Below are positions 1 to 6,043 of a DNA stretch of 10,972 nt, piece after piece. Numbering within the stretch: the stretch's first letter is position 1; every line of letters begins with the position of its first letter. The translations under genes were made by a program, and so were the position numbers. A model generated the notes under the pieces. That model was not told the origin of the DNA. It was given only the letters and a program-made list of their open reading frames with translations, and searched no databases. Source of the stretch: Rhodospirillaceae bacterium (lineage in GTDB: Bacteria > Pseudomonadota > Alphaproteobacteria > Thalassobaculales > Thalassobaculaceae); the NCBI GenBank assembly GCA_002730675.1, contig PCAV01000070.1, positions 1 to 10,972 of the forward strand, written 5' to 3'.

Positions 1-2
1 AA

Positions 3-398
3 ATCTACCAAGACTCTTCCTATTATCAGAAGTTATTTAATGGAAAGACGGCCTCTATTAAATCAAGTAACTTCATTAAATACAGTCCTGTAAATTATGA
101 GCAGGATCTCGAAGGGAGGGGGCGCTATCTTGTCCTGACTAGGGTAGCAACGGACAGGACCATGGTAACATCAATAAATAAGCTCGCTCCAATTTTTTCG
201 GAAACTGGTGCACTTACTTACAGATTAGGATCAATCATAACCGGCGAAAATGTCGGCAACGAACTTTTAGTTGTTTCTTACAGGTCGATGGAGCAGATAG
301 AAAAGGCTTACGATTTGCTGGCTAATAATTCGGATTACGGTCATCTAGTTAATAATGTAACAGTAAATTCAAGGAACATTATTAAACTCGAATTTTGA
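3..398 (+). CDS. C-terminal part of an ABM/Dabb-like (dimeric alpha/beta barrel) protein, cut by the window start
   Basis: The reading frame is open from base 3 to the TGA at 396-398 (131 codons), so the first ATG at 162 is internal and the true start lies upstream of the window. The last 80 or so residues have the pattern of small antibiotic-monooxygenase/Dabb-like ferredoxin-fold domains (DUF6854-like): a strand with RYLVLTRV, a helix, LTYRLGSIITGENVGNELLV, then a helix with a DYGHL turn and a closing SRNIIKLEF strand. The first 30 residues (SSYYQKLF ... SSNFIKYSP) resemble that same closing segment, so the full protein is probably two tandem copies. Known members are poorly characterised; some related domains bind or turn over aromatic or polyketide substrates, others have no known activity. 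Its job here is unknown. It converges on the TPR gene at 437-1732 with a 38-base gap. Confidence 0.72.
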   Translation: MYQDSSYYQKLFNGKTASIKSSNFIKYSPVNYEQDLEGRGRYLVLTRVATDRTMVTSINKLAPIFSETGALTYRLGSIITGENVGNELLVVSYRSMEQIEKAYDLLANNSDYGHLVNNVTVNSRNIIKLEF

Positions 399-418
399 TT
401 GCCATATTTTTAAATTAG

Positions 419-434
419 GATCTTTAATAAGATC
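419..434. terminator. Possible bidirectional terminator hairpin between convergent genes
   Basis: GATCTT (419-424) and AAGATC (429-434) form a perfect six-base inverted repeat around the loop TAAT. It sits in the 38-base gap between the stop at 398 on the plus strand and the stop at 437 on the minus strand, where a shared terminator is expected. The stem is short and AT-rich and neither side has a clean T-run right after it, so this is only suggestive. Confidence 0.3.
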
Positions 435-436
435 AT

Positions 437-1732
437 CTAGTTAAAATTTTGCAAGGGTACCGTCGGTTGACGATCATGTTGCTTGTTTAGAAAAGATCTA
501 GCAGTTTCTACTCTTCCATCATTTATGAGCGCGGACAGATAGGTGTTTTGGATCAAGTCTCGTTGCGCCCTTGATCCTCCAATTCTGACCACTTCATCCG
601 CGATTGGCTCTAATGTAGTTATCACGTTATTCCAGTCTTTTTGAGCATGTGATTTAAAGGCCTTTACTAATTCTGCCGGGACTAAACCAGCGGGCAACGT
701 CTCTTTTTGGCCAGCCTCAATTAAAGCATCATGCCATGTATTGACATCCTCTTGATCATTTAACGCTATTGACGGTAATGCGCCGTGTGCATCAACAAAT
801 ACCATGGGTTTTGGAAAACTATTTTTTCTAAATTCGAGTAGTTCTTGCCAATGTTTCTCAGATCTATCCATTCCGGCTAGTTCTGAACGCCAAAGTAACG
901 CAGCGCCATCGGTGAATACATTTATTGAGGGACTATTAGAAACTTTTGGTGAACAGTATTTCTCGTATAGTGGTAGTACGCTTTCATGCTCTCCAATCAT
1001 TAGTTTCGATAAACAGAAATGCCACCAGCAGTGGCAGCTAAGATAATTATCAAGAGCGTAATCGGGCAGCCATTTTTCTAAATAATCCGCAACTAGTTTG
1101 TCTTCGCCTGCTTCATAAAGCGCATGGGCCCAGACATGTGCTGTGTGAGCACTTCTTGGATTTTGTTTTAGAGCATTTTCGACCATATCGCGACCCTTCA
1201 CCCACTCGCCAATTTCTACAAGGGCGAAACCATAAACGGTTGCAAACCACCAGTCGTCGCCATATGCATCAGCTAATGGCCTTAAAAGCTCAACTTGTTC
1301 ATTTTCTCGATCAGCACGCCCACTGAACCCTATTAGTCCGAAGACACTGCATGCGGGTGCTAGAGCAAACGCGTCGGTTGGATACTCGTTGACGTGTTTT
1401 CGAATAAGTTCTAGTCCAGCTGGCCCTTGTCCAGTTGTAAGTAGCTGGAAAATCTGTGCGTGTTGTCGTTCTCGGTCTGTTGCATTGGCTGCTAGCTCAA
1501 CTGCCTTCTCGGCAGATTGTTTTGCATCGGGCATTTTCCCTTTAAGTTGAAGTATTCGGGCTTTTGCAGAGTACGCTAGAGCAAAGTTTGGATCAGCATT
1601 AATACATTTGTCCAAGGCATTTTCAACATTTCCCGTCGCTGATAAAATTGCGTCAATTGCTTCAACGTAAGCCTGTCGAGCGGCGTCAGAAGATGTTGAT
1701 ATTTGCAAATCATATCTGTCTTTTAAAACCAT
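437..1732 (-). CDS. TTC38-type tetratricopeptide repeat protein
   Basis: A 431-residue soluble protein with no signal peptide or membrane segment, close to the roughly 450-470 residues of the tetratricopeptide-repeat-protein-38 family. Helical TPR-like pairs run through the protein: around residues 36-80 (ALDKCINADPNFALAYSAKA), 160-190 (WWFATVYGFALVEIGEWVKG) and 195-220 (AHTAHVWAHALYEAGE). Family-like signatures are the His-rich HTAHVWAHALYEAG segment, SCHCWWHFCLSKLMIGEHE at 232-250, VDAHGALPSIAL at 313-324 and the C-terminal IGGSRAQRD at 384-392. No enzymatic function is established for the family; TPR folds usually bind proteins. The ATG at 1732 is preceded on the minus strand by a GGGGG run four bases upstream as a possible ribosome site. 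The gene stands alone, divergent from 1910-2446 across 177 bases. Confidence 0.85.
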   Translation of the reverse strand: MVLKDRYDLQISTSSDAARQAYVEAIDAILSATGNVENALDKCINADPNFALAYSAKARILQLKGKMPDAKQSAEKAVELAANATDRERQHAQIFQLLTTGQGPAGLELIRKHVNEYPTDAFALAPACSVFGLIGFSGRADRENEQVELLRPLADAYGDDWWFATVYGFALVEIGEWVKGRDMVENALKQNPRSAHTAHVWAHALYEAGEDKLVADYLEKWLPDYALDNYLSCHCWWHFCLSKLMIGEHESVLPLYEKYCSPKVSNSPSINVFTDGAALLWRSELAGMDRSEKHWQELLEFRKNSFPKPMVFVDAHGALPSIALNDQEDVNTWHDALIEAGQKETLPAGLVPAELVKAFKSHAQKDWNNVITTLEPIADEVVRIGGSRAQRDLIQNTYLSALINDGRVETARSFLNKQHDRQPTVPLQNFN

Positions 1733-1754
1733 GTAACCCCCGAGATTTTGCTAT

Positions 1755-1785
1755 ATCATAACTAAATTATTAGAATAAAAAACAA
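1755..1785 (-). promoter_or_regulatory. Possible sigma70-type promoter for the TPR gene
   Basis: Read on the minus strand, TATGAT (1755-1760) matches the -10 consensus at five of six bases, with TTGTTT (1780-1785) as a weak -35 at a long 19-base spacing. It lies in the 177-base divergent gap (1733-1909), just upstream of the ATG at 1732. AT-rich gaps give such matches by chance, so support is weak. I see no convincing plus-strand promoter for the gene at 1910 in the same gap. Confidence 0.22.
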
Positions 1786-1909
1786 TATTTCGTTAACTCA
1801 ACTAAACAAGTCTCAGGATAAAATAAAAGTCGATTTGGATGTAAGAGGTTTTCAAATCAAAGGTAGGTTTATCGAGCACTCTATATGATCATCAATACGC
1901 GGGTTTTTC

Positions 1910-2446
1910 ATGATTTACATGGTTGAAATGAATTTAATTGATAAAAATAGGCGTAAAGACTGGGATAAGTGGTATGAAGAGCATACAAAGATGCTTCTAA
2001 CATTCCCTGGATTTCATGCAACGCAGAGGTTCGAGTGCATATCTGATACAAAAGCACCTTTTGTCGCCTTACACCATGTTGATGGACCAGAGTTTTTCAA
2101 AAGTGATGCATACATAAATAATGCAGGCCCTGGGGGGACGGGTGAATGGCGAACTAAAATGAACAACTGGAGTAGAAATTTATTCCAGGGTTTAAAAACG
2201 ACCCCAAACATCTCCTTCAACGAGTATCTTATCATTATCGAAGAAGCATTTGATCTGTCGTCTGCCAATAATCTTAAGATTGTTTGGTTAGAAAGCGTTG
2301 GCCTCGATAGAGATATAGATAAACGAGGCTTCGGGTGTTTGAATTCTATGACTGATATAAAACAGTTACTTGAAATGCCGAGTGTTCGGGTTCTTAAACC
2401 GTTGAATAAACGCCGGACTGAAGTTGATTTGCGCTTTTGTAGATGA
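1910..2446 (+). CDS. Two-segment ABM/EthD/Dabb-like small protein
   Basis: A 178-residue cytoplasmic protein of the dimeric alpha/beta-barrel type. Residues 1-95 show the usual pattern: a first strand MIYMVEMNL, a helix ending in WYEEH (21-25), LTFPGFHATQRFE (30-42) as the second strand, then FVALHHVDGPEFFKS and a terminal NWSRNLF (86-92). This W-Y-x-x-H plus PGF pattern recurs in EthD/DUF4286-like families next to catabolic oxidoreductases. Residues 104-178 (EYLIIIEE, LKIVWLESVGLDRD, RGFGCLN, VRVLKPLNKR) look like a degenerate second copy. No reaction can be assigned; a role as substrate-binding or accessory protein for the downstream enzyme is inference. The ATG at 1910 has only a weak GCGGG upstream; the ATG at 1919 is an alternative. 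The dehydrogenase at 2579 follows after 132 bases on the same strand. Confidence 0.75.
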   Translation: MIYMVEMNLIDKNRRKDWDKWYEEHTKMLLTFPGFHATQRFECISDTKAPFVALHHVDGPEFFKSDAYINNAGPGGTGEWRTKMNNWSRNLFQGLKTTPNISFNEYLIIIEEAFDLSSANNLKIVWLESVGLDRDIDKRGFGCLNSMTDIKQLLEMPSVRVLKPLNKRRTEVDLRFCR

Positions 2447-2566
2447 CTTTATATTAATTGCATACCACTTGCTCTTGTTTATTCTGTTTCGAGTTGTTTT
2501 TGAATTGGGGCTTCGATCTAGAACATTTTTTTAACGTATTCTATTTTAAAAATTAAAAATTTAAGC

Positions 2567-2573
2567 GGGAGGA
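2567..2573 (+). promoter_or_regulatory. Strong ribosome binding site that fixes a TTG start
   Basis: GGGAGGA at 2567-2573 is a near-perfect Shine-Dalgarno sequence and lies five bases before the TTG at 2579. No ATG or GTG in frame has comparable spacing; the next in-frame ATG (codon 12) would remove the conserved N-terminal strand. This makes TTG the likely start of the dehydrogenase gene. Confidence 0.75.
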
Positions 2574-2578
2574 AATCA

Positions 2579-3739
2579 TTGGAATTAAAAGGTAGAGTAG
2601 CTTTCGGACGGATGGACGCAGTAACGTTTGGCCGTCCTGCTAATGAGGCATTGCTGGAGGAAATAAACAATTATGACGCCAATCGTGTTTTTCTATTAGC
2701 TAGTGGTACTTTAAACCGCAATACAGATGAGATAGACAAAATCCGCAGAAGCCTTGGAAATAAATGTGTTGGTGAATTTTTTGATATGTCCCCGCATACA
2801 CCGCGGACGGATGTCGTTGCGGCAACAAAACTGGCAATGGAAAAAGAAGCGGACCTGATCGTTACTTTTGGTGGCGGGTCGCTGACAGATGCTGCCAAGG
2901 CTATTGCGCTTTGTATTTCAAATAATATCACCGAAGTACGCAAGATGGATGAGCTGCGTAATGGTAACAGTATAGATGGCGGTACACTTATTGGCCCGTC
3001 AATACCACAAATTACAATACCAACAACTCTATCGGGTGGGGAATTTAGCGCAATTTCTGGCGTAACAGACGAGTCTTCTAAAACAAAAGAATTATTTAGG
3101 CACCCAGGGATCATGCCTAAAGTCGTTATCCTTGATCCAGCTCCCACAATTCACACACCCGAATGGTTGTTTTTGTCAACTGGAATTCGGGCGGTAGATC
3201 ATTGCGTTGAGGGAATTTGTTCGATGCACTCCCACCCCTATGGTGACGCGCAAGCAATTCAGGGATTATCGTTATTATCTTCTGGATTAGTATCTGTAAA
3301 AAACAATCCCAGTGATTTAGAGGCACGATTAAACTGTCAACTAGGCACATGGATGTCAATGGCTCCGCTTGCCAGCGGTGTTCCGATGGGTGCTAGTCAT
3401 GGCATAGGTTATGTTCTTGGAGCTGCCTTCGATATTCCTCACGGCCACACATCTTGCATTATGTTGCCAGCAGTTATGCGATGGAATGAAAAAGCGAACT
3501 ATTCCCGGCAAGTTAGAGTTTCCCAAGCCATGGGCAGTCCTGAGACATCTGCGGGTGAGCTGTTAGAGAGATTAATTCAAGACTTGGGCATGCCAACTCG
3601 ACTCTCTGATGTTAATATTAAGGCAAAAGACTTTGCATCTATTGCGGAAAAGGCTATGGGGACGCCGTGGGTCCCCCATAATCCAAGAAAAATCAATGGT
3701 CCTTCGGATGTTCTTGAAATTTTGAAATTAGCAGAATGA
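2579..3739 (+). CDS. Iron-containing alcohol dehydrogenase-fold enzyme, maleylacetate-reductase-like
   Basis: A 386-residue protein of the group III (iron-type) alcohol dehydrogenase family, near full family length. The N-terminal Rossmann-like half carries the NAD(P) motif GGGSLTDAAKA (98-108) and IPTTLSGGE (147-155); DPAPTIHTP follows at 186-194. The C-terminal helical half has STGIRAVDHCVE (200-211), ASHGIGYVLG (272-281) and FDIPHGHTSCIMLP (284-297). The three metal-ligand histidines correspond to H208, H274 and H288, but the usual ligand Asp, four residues before the first His, is R204; D207 is next to H208. The overall pattern is that of the maleylacetate-reductase-like branch, whose characterised members reduce maleylacetate in aromatic catabolism and need no metal. 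The physiological substrate here is not evident. Translation probably starts at TTG 2579. The end is six bases from the stop of the convergent transporter gene. Confidence 0.88.
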   Translation: MELKGRVAFGRMDAVTFGRPANEALLEEINNYDANRVFLLASGTLNRNTDEIDKIRRSLGNKCVGEFFDMSPHTPRTDVVAATKLAMEKEADLIVTFGGGSLTDAAKAIALCISNNITEVRKMDELRNGNSIDGGTLIGPSIPQITIPTTLSGGEFSAISGVTDESSKTKELFRHPGIMPKVVILDPAPTIHTPEWLFLSTGIRAVDHCVEGICSMHSHPYGDAQAIQGLSLLSSGLVSVKNNPSDLEARLNCQLGTWMSMAPLASGVPMGASHGIGYVLGAAFDIPHGHTSCIMLPAVMRWNEKANYSRQVRVSQAMGSPETSAGELLERLIQDLGMPTRLSDVNIKAKDFASIAEKAMGTPWVPHNPRKINGPSDVLEILKLAE

Positions 3740-3745
3740 TTAGCG

Positions 3746-4987
3746 TTATTGAGGTTTAACGTTTGCTAGACCAATTTTTATTAAAACGGCAGCACCTGTG
3801 CAATAGGAGGCAAATATAAAGCAAATCATCTCAATTGATATGTTACCGTCGATTAAAAATCCCATGCATGGTGGGCCAAGGGCAGAGGCTAAGACAGTTA
3901 TGGCCACTACGAAAGAACGGATACTACCAAGGTGTTTGGGGCCATACAATTCTGCCCATAAAGCAGTTATTCCTGTATACATCATGCCTACATTCAAGCC
4001 CAGAAGTAGAAGATATGGCCAAGCCCAATAAGGATTGGAAAAATTCCAAATAATCAGTAAAGCTGCTATTTTTGGAATGAGGAATAGTGGTACTGCCTTA
4101 ACAGCACTAATTCTATCAATCAATGGCCCAAAAAACAAAGAGGCCGTTACAGAGCCGACCGCGTAGACCCAGTAGCTTCCAGTAATCCAAATTGCACTCC
4201 AGCCTTTTGCATCGGCGAGAGTTAAATGATGAAAAAATAGCGCGGTCCCGATAAAGGAGGGTGCGATAACTGCTGGCATTATCAGATAAAAGCGCCAGTG
4301 ACGAAGCATTTCTCGCCTAGTCCAACTTTTTACAGTTTCTGACTCTTTTTTGTATGTCGCTATATTCTCGTCCGCATTTTTTAAACCGTCTTTGCTCGAC
4401 TTGGATAACAGCCACATAACTAGCGGGAAAAAAATTAGAAATAATAATCCAGTCGTTATTCCATACGTTTGCCGCCAACTAAAAATTGAGATGGCCAATA
4501 CCACTAGCAATGGGAGAAAAGATTCGCCAACAGCATAGCCTAAGGACGCAATGGCTATAGATTTTCCTCTATTAATTGAAAAATATTTCGCCATCGTTGT
4601 GACAGCGATATGACTGGTTAAACCTTGGCCCGATTGCCTTAGGCAAAATATCACCGGTATTAGCAACCAAGCGATTGGTACAATTGAAATAAACAATCCA
4701 GATGCGCAAAGGCCAAAGAAAACAAAAAATGTATAGTTTTTTAACTTGAATCTGTCGATCAGTTGTCCCGTCCATGGTAGGCATGCCGCGCTCAGAACGG
4801 TACCAATCATGTAGATACTCCCCCATTCACTGTGACTTAGCTTAAATTCATTCTGAATACTGGGACCGAAAGCACCAATAAAAAACGTTTGACCAAGACT
4901 CGAGGAAAAGGTCATCAAGAAGCCAAATATGAGAAGGTGGGGGGCGTGCTTTATAAGAGCAGTATAACTCAAAGGTTTGGATTTCAT
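3746..4987 (-). CDS. Major facilitator superfamily transporter
   Basis: A 413-residue integral membrane protein with about 12 hydrophobic segments and the standard MFS two-bundle layout. The TM2-TM3 loop carries motif A-like GQLIDRFKLK (74-83), repeated in the second half as FGPLIDRISAVK (286-297). A charged cytoplasmic loop (about 196-230: SKSSKDG to TRREMLRH) separates TM6 and TM7. YFSINRGKSIAIASLGYAVG (135-154) around TM4-TM5 is typical of the OFA/monocarboxylate-porter-like MFS branch, which moves organic acids by proton symport or exchange; the substrate here is not determinable. The ATG at 4987 is preceded by only a weak AGAG. It lies 89 bases downstream of the LLM oxidoreductase at 5077-5946 on the same strand, so the two are probably co-transcribed, suggesting that the transporter handles that enzyme's substrate or product (inference). 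Confidence 0.88.
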   Translation of the reverse strand: MKSKPLSYTALIKHAPHLLIFGFLMTFSSSLGQTFFIGAFGPSIQNEFKLSHSEWGSIYMIGTVLSAACLPWTGQLIDRFKLKNYTFFVFFGLCASGLFISIVPIAWLLIPVIFCLRQSGQGLTSHIAVTTMAKYFSINRGKSIAIASLGYAVGESFLPLLVVLAISIFSWRQTYGITTGLLFLIFFPLVMWLLSKSSKDGLKNADENIATYKKESETVKSWTRREMLRHWRFYLIMPAVIAPSFIGTALFFHHLTLADAKGWSAIWITGSYWVYAVGSVTASLFFGPLIDRISAVKAVPLFLIPKIAALLIIWNFSNPYWAWPYLLLLGLNVGMMYTGITALWAELYGPKHLGSIRSFVVAITVLASALGPPCMGFLIDGNISIEMICFIFASYCTGAAVLIKIGLANVKPQ

Positions 4988-5013
4988 CTCTATGCGTTTA
5001 AAAAAGTGGTTTG

Positions 5014-5043
5014 TAGTTGATTAACTAAACTTTACTGACGTCA
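5014..5043. repeat. Two small palindromes between the LLM and transporter genes
   Basis: TAGTT-GATT-AACTA at 5014-5027 is a perfect five-base inverted repeat, and TGACGTCA at 5036-5043 is a perfect eight-base palindrome. Both lie in the 89-base gap between the genes at 5077-5946 and 3746-4987. They could be an operator for separate transporter control or may be chance in a short gap. No T-run follows either on the minus strand, so they are not obvious terminators. Confidence 0.25.
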
Positions 5044-5076
5044 CAGTTTCAGAAAACAGTTCATAACGCCTCTTTT

Positions 5077-5946
5077 CTAGATCTCCTCATATTTTTGTAT
5101 CAGGTCCTTTAACGCAAAAACTTCATCAGGGTTGCTTGCCCATTTACTCGTTCCGCCCATTGCACTTGATGGGATCAATATTCTCTTAACGCCCAATTTG
5201 GCCATTTCTGGTATCGCACTTAAATCATCAGGAACTGAAACAGTAAATTCCACTTCATCTGGATCTCGCCCACAATCCCGTGCAGTACTTTTTACAAGTG
5301 AAAAAAGGTCTTCAGGGCATCCACGGGCAGGAAAAAAACCATCTCCAATTCTGCCAGCTCGAATAGCTGCAGCTTTACTATGCCCACCCACTATTATTGG
5401 AATGGTCTTGTTAATTGGTTGTGGCCGACAAAAAACCGGTCCAAAGTTTATTAGATCTCCATGGAACTCAGCAATGTCGTCTTTCCAAAGGGCTCGCATT
5501 GCGGCGATACATTCGTCCGTTCTTTTGCCCCTTTTTTCAAATGGTACACCAATAGCTTGAAATTCTTCTTCTAGCCATCCAACACCAATGCCGAGGTCTA
5601 TTCTTCCACCAGACATGTAGTCAAGAGTTCCAAGCTGCTTGGCGGTCACAACTGGGCTTCTTTGAGGAACTATTAAAATTCCAGTAGCTAGTCTAATTTT
5701 TGTTGTCGCGGCTGCCAAATAGGCCATGTAAATTAAGGGGTCGGGTAAATCGATATTTTCAGTCCCATCACCTAGCCTGCGTGATTGAGAATAAGGATAG
5801 GCTGATTTGTAATCCTGCGGGATAACTACATGATCAACTGTCCAAACACTTTCGAATCCGACTTCCTCCGCCGCTTGAGCCATTGCTATAGCTCTAGTTG
5901 GATCAACATTAGGGCCTGTGTTTAGGTACCGAAGTCCAAATTTCAT
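5077..5946 (-). CDS. LLM-class oxidoreductase, TIGR03619 (F420-dependent type)
   Basis: A 289-residue TIM-barrel enzyme of the bacterial luciferase-like superfamily. It opens with MKFGLRYLN on the first strand, then AAEEVGFESVWTVDHVVIP (25-43), the ATGILIVPQRSPVVTAKQ segment (87-104), SGGRIDLGIGVGWLEEEFQ (112-130) followed by GVPFEKRGKRTDE (133-145), FCRPQP (172-177) and PIIVGGHSKAA (183-193). This order and length fit the TIGR03619/Rv2161c-like family, annotated as F420-dependent; the proteobacterial members may use FMN instead, and no F420 biosynthesis gene is visible here to decide. The family carries out hydride transfers or monooxygenations on small organic compounds. The start ATG at 5946 has a GGGAAAG seven bases upstream. 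The gene is divergent from ggt and lies upstream of the MFS gene, probably in one transcript. Confidence 0.88.
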   Translation of the reverse strand: MKFGLRYLNTGPNVDPTRAIAMAQAAEEVGFESVWTVDHVVIPQDYKSAYPYSQSRRLGDGTENIDLPDPLIYMAYLAAATTKIRLATGILIVPQRSPVVTAKQLGTLDYMSGGRIDLGIGVGWLEEEFQAIGVPFEKRGKRTDECIAAMRALWKDDIAEFHGDLINFGPVFCRPQPINKTIPIIVGGHSKAAAIRAGRIGDGFFPARGCPEDLFSLVKSTARDCGRDPDEVEFTVSVPDDLSAIPEMAKLGVKRILIPSSAMGGTSKWASNPDEVFALKDLIQKYEEI

Positions 5947-5999
5947 TAAAACTTTCCCGTGTTATATTTCGTGACGTATCGCAATTTGATCATTAAATT

Positions 6000-6030
6000 A
6001 TGACATACTTCCAGTCGTGCTAACTTTAAT
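6000..6030 (+). promoter_or_regulatory. Possible sigma70-type promoter for ggt
   Basis: ATGACA (6000-6005, five of six -35 consensus bases) and TTTAAT (6025-6030, five of six -10 bases) are 19 bases apart in the divergent gap between the LLM gene and ggt. If used, transcription would begin around 6037 and would exclude the GTG at 6017, leaving the ATG at 6044 with a very short leader. The spacing is longer than optimal, so this is a weak call. Confidence 0.25.
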
Positions 6031-6043
6031 AAGAACTTACTTT

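Noticed and set aside
804..1326. Plus-strand open frames of 80 and 62 codons inside the TPR gene
   Set aside because: They lie opposite a full-length, motif-bearing gene, have no ribosome site of note and show no recognisable protein pattern.
1885..1892. Palindrome ATGATCAT in the 1733-1909 gap
   Set aside because: It is a single eight-base palindrome in AT-rich DNA, with no second copy in that gap and no known-site match; chance is sufficient.
2671..3147. A 158-codon minus-strand open frame inside the dehydrogenase gene
   Set aside because: It is antisense to conserved NAD-binding and catalytic motifs; its own translation is low-complexity (Ser/Ile/Leu-rich) and unlike any family I recognise.
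3742..3763. Inverted repeat AGCGTTA / TAACGTT at the junction of the convergent genes
   Set aside because: The stem includes a G-T wobble, overlaps the transporter stop codon and has no adjacent T-run, so I do not call it a terminator; the six-base gap itself is ordinary for convergent genes.
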